Below are positions 38,146 through 46,507 of a stretch of 64,000 nt of DNA, in pieces. Numbering within the stretch: the stretch's first letter is position 1; each line of letters begins with the position of its first letter. A model generated the notes under the pieces. It made no database searches. It saw only the letters and a program-made list of their open reading frames with translations, and was not told where the DNA came from. Source of the DNA: Lactarius indigo (Eukaryota > Basidiomycota > Agaricomycetes > Russulales > Russulaceae); contig JAFKAC010000077.1 of NCBI GenBank assembly GCA_025766275.1, positions 1 to 64,000 on the forward strand. Direction: 5' to 3'. Made by a program: the position numbers and the translations under genes.

Positions 38146-38544
38146 TGTTGAAACGTGATAAGTACGTAAGGACCTTATCTATAGCAGTTACGACATTACT
38201 GTACTATATTTACCATATTAGGCAGTCACGATACATACAATAGCGGGCGTATCATGTCCCGTGATGAGGAGAAGTCCTATGACTATCTCAGAAGGGCAAA
38301 ACACATTAGGCGTGTGTAAAAACGCGATATTGTGGACGCCTTTACTCATCACTTAACCGCAAATGGACATGGTGGGGCCATAGAGCATAAATACCCTCCT
38401 ATGTGGGGAGAGAGGCGAATACAGAACATCACCCACTTTGCTTGTGCACATTCTCCTCTCTCATTAGTCTCTCAACCTACTCAAAGGTGAGAACGTCCTT
38501 CCTGCGTGCTGCGCTTTGGCCTATAAGGCTTTTGCTGCGCAACA
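38146..38544 (+). repeat. Copia 3' LTR
   Basis: 399 bp, 396 identical to the 5' LTR. Confidence 0.95.
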
Positions 38545-38914
38545 CTCATTCCTAGGATAGCTGTACTAGGGTTCAAGCTAGTTACACTATTGGTCTCTCA
38601 TTGTTCTAGTGGTGCTTTAAAGCCCGCACATATCTGTATAAATAATCTCTCTCAAAGACCAAGGGTCCCCCATCTTGGTCTTCTTCAATCCACCATTTCA
38701 ACTCATCTTTTGTCTGCCTTAGTCTTTGACTAAGAAGTACTTCCGCTTCTATCCACCAAGGGATAGTCTTCTTTACCTTTGCTGCAGCATGTGCCCATAG
38801 TGCCCCTATTCAGCCTGCATTGGGTTGACACGTGATCCCCATTTACCCATTATCCACTGAGTTGTCTACACCTTTCAGGAGTCCAAGTTGGACTAATGCC
38901 CGTGGAGTGTAACA
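38545..38914 (+). repeat. LTR-B copy 1, right piece, with promoter
   Basis: 38545-38549 is the Copia target duplication; LTR-B resumes and ends GTGTAACA at 38914. TATAAATA at 38637-38644 lies 35 bp before ATCTTGGTCTT (38672-38682), the predicted transcript start, which is complementary to the adjacent primer site. Confidence 0.85.
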
Positions 38915-38916
38915 TT

Positions 38917-38927
38917 AAGACCAAGAT
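38917..38927 (+). other. LTR-B Gypsy primer binding site, self-complementary type
   Basis: AAGACCAAGAT, two bases after the LTR, is the exact reverse complement of 11 nt inside the same LTR (38672-38682). It does not resemble a tRNA 3' end. It predicts Tf1-like self-priming. Confidence 0.65.
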
Positions 38928-39216
38928 CCTCATCATGGTGTATTTGACAAGAGAACAGTGGACGTCATTCCATCCTTACTCCCTTGAAAGAAGAGGAGAT
39001 CACAATGTACCAACAAGATTCCTGGGAGCAGCCCAGTGGAGAGAATGAGGAGAAGATACCAGATACTTCATAGAGTTCAATGGTCCTAACCATCTCTGAC
39101 CTGTTGAGTTCAATTTTGATCACCTCTGTTGGACGGAGGTTACATGGAATCCCATAGACTGTCACTGGGATATTATAAGACCAGCAGGAAGAAACTACAA
39201 CTGTGATATTGACGTG

Positions 39217-39440
39217 CATCAGGAAAAACAGGATCCTGAAATCTTTAAAAATCTTCAGAAATATTAGAAATATGTTGAGAAATGACCAATCTTTCCAATT
39301 TTCCAGAATTGTTAAGACTTTTAAGATAAAAACATCCCCTCTGATATATTTTGTAAAATCTTACCAAATATTGGCACAAATGGACATATGTTCAGTGTGT
39401 TTTAGGTGAATTTGTCCAAATTTAAGTATTTCAGTTCAGG
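39217..39440 (+). repeat. Terminal inverted repeat, left
   Basis: Inverted counterpart of about 42043-42266; the terminal 25 bp match almost perfectly and the inner part is roughly three-quarters identical by eye. Confidence 0.75.
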
Positions 39441-39529
39441 CAATTATTTCGTCAACTGTCAAAACAATGATATATTTGTAACTAATAAAAGTACATGTGG
39501 CTACAATCTAATTAATCTAAGAGTTGCCC

Positions 39530-40060
39530 GCTGTGGTGAGGGGCGTGGTGAATTGGTGGTGGTGGGATCTTGCACGCCATTTTGGTGCGGCATGGTGGTG
39601 AGTTGGCGGGTAGTCGGTGCGTGCCGTTTTGGGGCGGTCTTGTGCTGAGTTAGCGGGCGGTCGGGTCTTGCGTGCCGTTTTGAGGTGGTGGTTGGGTCTT
39701 GCGTACCGTATTGGGGCGGCGTGGTAATGGGTTGGTGGTTGGGGTCTTCCATGCCATGTTGGGGTGGCAGTGGCAGTGGGGTCTTGCATGGAGTGTTGGC
39801 AATGCGTGACGTGTCGATAGTGGGGGAGTTTTGAAGCGGCGTGGCAGAGTCTTGCGTGGCGTGTTGGGGTGGTGTAGTGTTGGGTTGGAGGTGGCGGGGT
39901 CTTGTGCGCCAGGTTGAGGTGGTGGGTTGGCGGTCGGGGTATTGCGTGGTGCGTTGAGGTGTGTTGGATGATGCGGGGTCTTGCACATGGTGTTGGGGTG
40001 GGGTAGTGGCAGTTGTGAGGTCTTGTAATGCCAAGGTGGGCCGCACGGCAGGGGGCGGTA
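39530..40060 (+). repeat. G/T-rich imperfect minisatellite
   Basis: Repeated GGTCTTGC followed by G/T-rich text with TTGGGGTGG occurs about every 40-60 bp (for example 39665, 39698, 39747, 39781, 39850, 39900). Spurious Pro/Thr-rich frames arise on the minus strand. Confidence 0.6.
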
Positions 40061-40468
40061 GCAACTGGGGTGATGACGAGGTTGGTGTGGCCGCAGCGGT
40101 GATGCTTCGTGTGCACGGGGGGTCCCTGCAAGCGGAAAAAGAAAAAAGAAATCATTCGAAAAAAAAGAAAAACATATCTTGGGCACTGGGCCGAAGCCCA
40201 GCTTGTCCTCAACCTCGTCTTCTCTTGCATAGGCCATGGAGGTGGTCCATGAGCATGGTGGGAAGAAGAAAAAAGAAAAAAAAACCTCCCAACGGGGGGG
40301 CAAGAGGAAATGGAATCTGTGTTTACCTGTCAATGCACCAACGTGCACGCAGCGACATACCTTCCCATGCCACAGAAGCCTCCGCTCCACCGTTTTTTTC
40401 CAAGTCGCTACACCCATAATTGCCACGTCACTGCGTCACCTCCCTCCTACAACTGGATAAAGTAAGTC

Positions 40469-40470
<2 letters not shown>

Positions 40471-40515
<45 letters not shown>

Positions 40516-40516
40516 T
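40471..40516 (+). repeat. CTTT microsatellite
   Basis: About eleven uninterrupted CTTT units. Confidence 0.9.
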
Positions 40517-41508
40517 TTCCCCCTTGTCTTTCACCACACTGATGTCCAGGCCACACCCACTGCACCCACCCACACCACTGTTATCCTAACACAGTCAATG
40601 CAGCCTCCATGGCCAATGCAAGACATTGATGGTACGGTTTTTTTTTTTTTTTTTTTGCTTTTCTTTTAACGGCCCACTCTAGGACCTACCACCGCACCCG
40701 CTGTGTGCAAGAAGGATGCCCACACCCCATCTGCAACCAGCACCAGCCACACAAGCCACTTCCTCCACCTTCCCTCAGCCCCAACGCCCTCTGCTACAGC
40801 TGACGATGAGCAGGGCTTCGGCCCAGTGGATAAGATATGTTTTTTTTTTTTTTTTTTCTTTCTCTTTTCTCACCCTGCCTTTCCAGTGCATGCAGGAAAT
40901 GCACCCTGCACCTCATCTCGCAAGTCCCTGCTGCTGCCACCACACTACACACAAGACAAGACAATGGCACCATGCCATCCCCTCCTCTGCCGCTGCTCCA
41001 TGCCCGTCCACCATGTACAAGTGCCGCAGCGCTCCAAGAATCCAGATAAGTTTTTTTTTTTTTTTTCTCTAATGTTAAACTTGGCACAGGACTGTTGTCT
41101 ACCCTACACACCCGCCACCACACTGCTTGTGGCAATCCACTGCTGCCCATTTGGCTCAAAATATTCAGATAAGTTTTTTCTTTTCTTTTCTTTTTCTTCT
41201 TTCTTATATTGAACCTGCAGGCCTATGGCAATCAACTACCCTACTTGGCTGTTATCTTGCTGTACATCGGTGGTCACGTGACCACATCACGGCCACCTTT
41301 AACACTGCCACCACCTACCTTGTATTAGTTGTAGTTTTATGTATTCTTATTAGTCACAATATATTATTGTTTTTTTGGATGCAACACTTGATGAACAGCA
41401 AGATGGAACCTATACTCACAGTGAGACAAAGTACTGTGGTGAGATAGAGGTAGCAACTGGTAAGCAGCAGAGGGGAAGTCTTGTAGTGAAGCAGAGAGGG
41501 TGTCTGGC

Positions 41509-41590
41509 ACACAGAGCAGTGAGGAACTGATATTACATTTGAAGGGATAAGACATACCTGGCACACAGAGCAGTGAGGAACTGATGTGGG
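41509..41590 (+). repeat. Short direct duplication
   Basis: CTGGCACACAGAGCAGTGAG plus GAACTGAT occurs at about 41513 and again 51 bp later. Confidence 0.7.
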
Positions 41591-42042
41591 CCAGGAGCGT
41601 ACAAGCCTACTACTTATACTATACAGCGGAGTGACACTGCTACAAGGGAAGTAACATAGAGTCACACAATACAAGAGACATTGTTCTACATGTGGGACAA
41701 AGGAGTGTGCTAATGGAGAACAAGGAGCGCAAAACAAAGGGAGTCCAGACTAAGGTGACATCATAGTGACATCACAATAAAGATAACGCTAGAAAGAGAA
41801 CAAAGGAAAGAGTACAATGAAGAGTCTGGAGTAGTCCATATGATGTCATCGTACAGTGATGTCATAGGAGTTCTAGATTGTACAGATCAAATTAAATCTA
41901 ATCTAAAGCGGTCCTAGTTAATCTACAGCAGTCCATATCTGTAAGTCCAGTCTGTACGAGCCGCTAAGTGCGCAAGGGTCACTTATCAACAACACTAATT
42001 GAATGACTTGTTTGCAACTGAATACTCTGCTTGTTGTGATGA

Positions 42043-42266
42043 AATTTTGGATACATTTACCTAAGATATGCTAAGATATGTCCATTTATGCCAATATTTG
42101 GTAAGATTTTGCAAAATATTACTGGAAATTTGGAGGGAGGTTTTTATCTCACCAATCTTGAAGATTTTGGAAAATCAGAAAAATTGCTTATTTTTCAACA
42201 TATATTACCATTTTTCTGAGATGTGTCAAATTTTTTAAAAATTTCAGGATCCTGTTTTTCCTGATG
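42043..42266 (-). repeat. Terminal inverted repeat, right
   Basis: Reverse complement of the repeat at 39217-39440. Confidence 0.75.
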
Positions 42267-42409
42267 TGTGACAACTCAATAGCTGTACAGACTATGGTCC
42301 TATTGACAGACAAGCATGAGAACATACTGACAAAGGAATCAGTGGGGAAGAAGCATCTGAAAACCAAGAACCCCCCAGCAGAGAAGAAACACCAGCCAAA
42401 GACACTAGC

Positions 42410-43029
42410 TTGGGAGCCATTGGGGAACATATCATTCAAAGAACTGAGTCCCTCACTCTTCACACCAAACCAGAAGTAATACATATCCATAGCCCAGCAG
42501 TAGCAATGGCCACCACAACCATCACACAAGAAGAGATACAACTAGCCTCTGATACCATCGATCAGATGGCTCAAGAAGAACAACACCGTATTGCACCAGA
42601 AGCACAAGCTATATTGGCACCTATTAACCCACATACAGGACACAGAATGATGGATGACAACATGGCCATTCATTGCACCATTGGACCTGACATACCCAAT
42701 CTGCCCAGTGGAGGAGGAGGACCCCCTGGCAACCTACCAGGAGGAAGACCACCACCAAGAGGAGGGGGATTTGGGGGGTTCCCTGGAGGATTTCTGGGAG
42801 GACCACCAGGAGGATTCCTGGGAGGAGAACTACCAGGTGTAGGTCCCGCCATTCCTCCCCAAAATAACAAATTAGCTGGTGAAGTGCCTACAGTATTTGA
42901 TGGAGAACACGCCAAGGTTGAAGTGTTTCTCACACAATGGCATGTTTATTGGGGCATGAATGCAGATGAAGGCATAATGGCCACACCCTATTGACGTGCC
43001 CTACTCTTCCTATCCTATATTAAGGGTGT
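42410..43029 (+). pseudogene. Gypsy gag, 5' fragment (LTR-B element, + strand)
   Basis: Reads ITQEEIQLASDTID..., then a Gly/Pro-rich stretch (GGFPGGFLGGPPGG), then KLAGEVPTVFDGEHAKVEVF and LTQWHVYWGMN, which resembles the start of a Gypsy Gag core. One in-frame TGA follows PY at 42992-42994, and the frame then continues RALLFLSYIKG to the exact point where another LTR begins (43030). It belongs, by position and strand, to the element whose 5' LTR is LTR-B copy 1. It was cut by insertion of Gypsy-1. Confidence 0.6.
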
Positions 43030-43537
43030 TGTTACACTCCACCAGCGTCAGTCCAACTTGGACTCAAGAAAAGCATAATCAACTTAGCGAAGATCAGGCG
43101 AATGGGGACCGCGTGTCAACCCAATGCAAGCTGAACAGGGGCACACCAGCACACGCTGCAGTGATGATGAAAGAACACTATCCCTTGGTGGATAGAAGTG
43201 GAAGTACTCTTAGCCGGAGACTAAGGCAAACAGAAGACGAGTCAAGAAGGTGGATTGAAGAAGACCAAGATGGGGATTCTTGGTCTTCAGAGACAACTAC
43301 TTATACAGATATGCATGGGCTTTAAAGTGCCACTTAGAACAGTAGGTAACCAATAGCGTAACTAGCTCGAACCCTAGTACAACTATCCTAGGAATGAGTC
43401 ATACATGAGTCACAATCACATGCGAACTACTATGCTGACTGATGTGGTGTAAGAGTCCATGACTAATACTAGTATTGGGCTGTAGTCATAACCGGCCATG
43501 AGTCATTCTCAATCTGTAATCAGTCCATACCGTAACA
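43030..43537 (-). repeat. LTR-B copy 2 (3' LTR of Gypsy-1)
   Basis: 508 bp, TG...CA. It is followed on the right by TCACCCCCTTTTC, i.e. a minus-strand purine tract GAAAAGGGGG, fixing this as the 3' LTR of a minus-strand element. Confidence 0.85.
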
Positions 43538-43569
43538 TCACCCCCTTTTCAGGAGTGAGGCCCACCTCA

Positions 43570-44733
43570 CTAGTCCGCTACTGATTCTTGCCTCATTTTC
43601 TCCACTTCATCCTCCATCCGTGCTAGTATGTTAGCACGCTCCAGGCGATAGAGACTGTCCTTTTTATCCTCAACCACCATATGCCTCTCCAACTGTAGTT
43701 GCTGAATCCGCTTCTCCAGCTGGTCCTCGGCAAACACGAATTGCCGGAACTGGCATAACTCTTGAGTGAGGGTGACATCCCCAATGCGCATTAGTAATAA
43801 GTCAGTGGGGTGCCGGTCACGGAGCATGACATACTCTTCATGGGGTATGAAGGCACGGTTGTTCTTTGGGAGATGGGGAGTGGTGTAAAGGGGTTTACCG
43901 TAAAGGAAGCCCGATCCCGGGGCTAATCCGAGTATGAAGGGGTCTCCTCCTCAGATAACCTGTACATGGGATGCTTGTACCGTCGGTCCGTTGGGGAGTT
44001 TGATCGGGAACGGAATGTAATCGGGTCCTCTATTGACCTGGAACCCTTCAGGGATGACGGCCCTGGTTGCTGGGTCTCGTTTGCCCATTGGTGTATAACG
44101 AGCTGCTTGTGCCATGGTGACTCATCCTCGGTGTAGAGGCCCCCCCACTGCATTGACGAGGTAGGGAGTGGCGGCTGGATCTTCAGCGTAGAATTCATGA
44201 TTAAGGAACACGTGCCTGATGGGGTAATGGTCTCTAAGTTTGTCTTCATCCTCATCTTCATCCAGTACCCCCTCCATTCCTTCATCATTTGGCATTGGCA
44301 GGCGGCGATATGCAGTTGCTCCTGCTGCCACTGCACTGCCGTCTCCTTCCATTCTTGTTCGTACTTCTTCATGGTGTCCAGCGGTTTCACTGCACGGGAC
44401 AGCTGCTTGAAGCCGAAAGAGCTCGTCTTCTGTGATGAGGACTTCGGGCTCACCGGTGTCAGGGTTTGTGAGGGCGTACATTGGTGGTGGTATTGGCTGA
44501 GTTGTTGTTGGATCGTCGCTGAGAGTTCCCTGTATGGGCACAGGGAATTGTTGCAGTGTCTGGTGCAGTTCTTCACTAGTGATAGGGCCATCTTCCTCAT
44601 GCTGCAGGGAGGTACGGTTTCTTCCCGCAGTTCCAGTGGTTGCGGTGTCATTGGCGGGGTCAGAGTCAACAAGCATGGTGGAGGAGTCATTGACGAGGGT
44701 AGAGAGGAGTGCGAGCTGGTCATTGCGTCGAGT
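43570..44733 (-). pseudogene. Gypsy-1 Pol C-terminal extension
   Basis: Minus-strand coding remnant that continues the chromodomain protein across the solo LTR (the frame around AGAGG reads HPMSS then TRRNDQLALLS). It contains acidic and Gln-rich text (PITSEELHQTLQQFPVPIQG, LDEDEDEDKLRDHYP) and ends with a coiled-coil-like stretch (EDQLEKRIQQLQLERHMVVE) and a stop at 43570. Frame changes occur near 43830-44120. No known domain was recognised. Confidence 0.55.
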
Positions 44734-44738
44734 AGAGG
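44734..44738. repeat. Target duplication of solo LTR-B (AGAGG)
   Basis: AGAGG precedes the solo LTR and is repeated at 45247-45251. Confidence 0.85.
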
Positions 44739-45246
44739 TGTTACGCTCCACTGGCGTGAGTCCGACTTGGACATGAGAAAGGCGTAATTGACTTAGCGAA
44801 AGTCAAGTGAATGGGGACCTTGTATCAACCCAACGCAAGCTGAACAGGGGCACTTCCGGCACATGCTGCAGCGAAGGTAAAGGAGTATTATCCCTTGGTG
44901 GATGATAGTGGAAGTACGCTTAGTCAAAGACTAAGGTAGACAAGGGACGAGTCAAGAGGTGGATTGAAGAAGACCAAGATGGGGACTCTTGGTCTTCCGG
45001 GACAACTATTTATACAGATACGCGTGGGCTTTAAAGTGCCACTGGAATAGTAACTATCCAATAGCGTAACTAGCTTGAACCCTAGTACCGCTATCCTAGG
45101 AATGAGTCATGCATGAGTCACAATCACATGTAAACTACTGTGCTGACTGATATGATGTAAGAGTCCATGACTAATACTGATACTGGACCGTAGTCATAAC
45201 CGGTCATGAGTTGTGTGTAATGAGTCGTTAAGTCCGTACCGTAACA
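44739..45246 (-). repeat. LTR-B copy 3, solo LTR
   Basis: 508 bp, flanked by the duplication AGAGG on both sides with no internal region. It is the remnant of an insertion followed by LTR-LTR recombination. Same orientation and promoter layout (TATAAATA, ATCTTGGTCTT) as copies 1 and 2. Confidence 0.88.
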
Positions 45247-45251
45247 AGAGG

Positions 45252-45597
45252 ACATGGGATGAGTGAATGATGGGGACTTATCACGACAGGAGGTCCTCCT
45301 TATATGCGTTTCCCTGTTGGGGTTGGAATGTTTGAATTCCCGAATGGCTTCGTTGGCAAATACGTCATCCTTATCTATCCATTGATTATCAGAATCCAGA
45401 TACCCCTTCCATTTCACGAGGTATTGGAGCCGTCTCCTTCTTCCAAATCGCCGAGAGTCTAGAATCTTCTCAACCTTGTATTCTTCTTTGTTATCAACCA
45501 AATCAGGTGGTGGGCGCTGATAGTTTGGTCCGTGCATGGGTGTTTCGCGATAAGGTGTGAGAAGATCTATATGGAAGACGTCATGGATGCTCCACTG
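45252..45597 (-). pseudogene. Gypsy-1 integrase tail and chromodomain
   Basis: [20 protein letters not shown] then [20 protein letters not shown] and [15 protein letters not shown]: the integrase C-terminal region followed by a chromodomain of the chromovirus type, which in this group guides insertion to heterochromatin marks. It is continuous with 52808 onward once Gypsy-2 is removed (PTQ joins WSIHD). Confidence 0.8.
45594..45597. repeat. Gypsy-2 target duplication (ACTG), left
   Basis: ACTG before the left LTR and again at 52804-52807 after the right LTR. Removing one copy restores the Gypsy-1 reading frame exactly. Confidence 0.85.
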
Positions 45598-46022
45598 TGT
45601 TATGGTTCTGAGGGACCGTACGGGCTTTCTGCGGAGCTGAGCTCGACGCGCTGGTAGAGTCGGGACTTGTTCTGTGAACAAGTCAAGTTTCGGGGAGTTC
45701 TAGGCTCAACTCAAAGAGTATTGCTAGAGAGAGGGGAGAGCACGCGGGTTTCAGAGACAAGGCAAGCTAGGTCGGATTCAGGAACTAAGAGTAGACAAGG
45801 TATGTACTACTCTATGTACTTCGTCTTATACTCATACATACTGGGGTTTTCGGGGGCCGTTTTCTACATGCCACGTCACTTATCTACTACTACGTGGACG
45901 ATTCGCAATCCTAGCACCATAAGGCGTGCTTTTGATGATACCAGACTTCTGCAAAACTTATGGGGTCGAAACTTGAACGCGTGTTGCGTGACGTGATGTC
46001 ACGATGTCACGTGACCATGACA
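45598..46022 (-). repeat. Gypsy-2 3' LTR
   Basis: 425 bp. Its twelve differences from the partner LTR are all CG against TG or CA. Confidence 0.93.
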
Positions 46023-46036
46023 TAGCCCCCTTACTA
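46023..46036 (-). other. Gypsy-2 polypurine tract
   Basis: Minus strand AGTAAGGGGGCTA directly before the 3' LTR. Confidence 0.7.
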
Positions 46037-46489
46037 GGTCGAGTCGTCTCGACTCGCACTACTGGCAGCGTGCGTGAAATCGTAGTCGTGTCGAAAGATA
46101 TAGTGTTCAGGACGTCGATAGGGGTCACCTCGTCGCTGGGTGCGAAGCCGTGCGGTGGCCTGCGTAGCGCGTTCGCGATCGACAGCGCGGCCGAGAACTG
46201 CGAGCCAAGCACAGTATGTGTTGGCATGAGTCGTGGAGGGTGATACGTGGCATACTCGGCGTTCGGTGCATTTTGCGTGCGGTGTACGACATTCGAACGT
46301 CAGGTGGTCCGCACTGTCGCACCAAGTACAGACCGGGAGTCCTGCACGACTGTGGACGGATGCGCGGCGATCGGCGGTTGATTCGTGGGTCTCGTCACCT
46401 TTTGTAGTCGTGGATGGAGCGGCAGTGATTTCGCCAGCCTCGATGTCGTGGAGTACTGGCAACACAGATCGCGCCGGTTCGTTGTGCAA
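46034..46489 (-). CDS. Gypsy-2 downstream frame with a CCHC zinc knuckle
   Basis: 151 codons in the same frame as Pol, separated from it by one TGA (46508-46510) and ending at the purine tract. It contains CTWCDSADHLTFEC, a perfect CX2CX4HX4C knuckle, followed by more Cys/His (HAKC, RRVCHV, TYC). A second nucleocapsid-like knuckle after the chromodomain is unusual, since the element already has one in Gag. Either this was once the C-terminus of Pol (one C-to-T change at CGA gives the TGA) or it is reached by readthrough. Confidence 0.55.
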   Translation of the reverse strand: MHNEPARSVLPVLHDIEAGEITAAPSTTTKGDETHESTADRRASVHSRAGLPVCTWCDSADHLTFECRTPHAKCTERRVCHVSPSTTHANTYCAWLAVLGRAVDRERATQATARLRTQRRGDPYRRPEHYIFRHDYDFTHAASSASRDDST

Positions 46490-46507
46490 CTGTGGGTAAG
46501 TGTTTCG

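Larger units (their letters stand above)
31561..38544 (+). mobile_element. Complete Ty1/Copia LTR retrotransposon, 6984 bp
   Basis: Two 399-bp LTRs (31561-31959 and 38146-38544) begin TGTTG and end CAACA and differ at only 3 positions. There is a perfect 5-bp target duplication (CTCAT), a tRNA-type primer site, a purine tract, and one uninterrupted 1747-codon Gag-Pol frame. All hallmarks of autonomy are present and the insertion is recent. It lies inside an older Gypsy LTR (LTR-B). Confidence 0.95.
39217..42266. mobile_element. 3-kb element with long terminal inverted repeats, no transposase
   Basis: Left end CATCAGGAAAAACAGGATCC (39217) is mirrored at the right end, GGATCCTGTTTTTCCTGATG (to 42266). 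The inverted match extends about 220 bp each side (for example ATCTTACCAAATATTGGCA on the left against its complement near 42090) with moderate divergence. The interior has G/T-rich minisatellite sequence (39530-40060), a CTTT microsatellite (40471-40516), poly-T tracts and two copies of the GGGCTTCGGCCCAGT module, but no transposase. It splits the leader of the LTR-B Gypsy. Flanks end ...GTG and begin TGTG, so a 2-bp TG duplication is possible but not convincing. Probably a non-autonomous DNA transposon. Confidence 0.7.

Noticed and set aside
39501..40426. Long Pro/Thr/His-rich minus-strand ORFs
   Set aside because: They come from a G/T-rich minisatellite inside a transposable element; no domain or splice pattern.
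43030..45246. A non-autonomous element with two 508-bp LTRs and a 1.2-kb interior
   Set aside because: The right LTR has its own AGAGG duplication and the interior continues the Gypsy-1 frame through it, so it is one 3' LTR plus a solo LTR.
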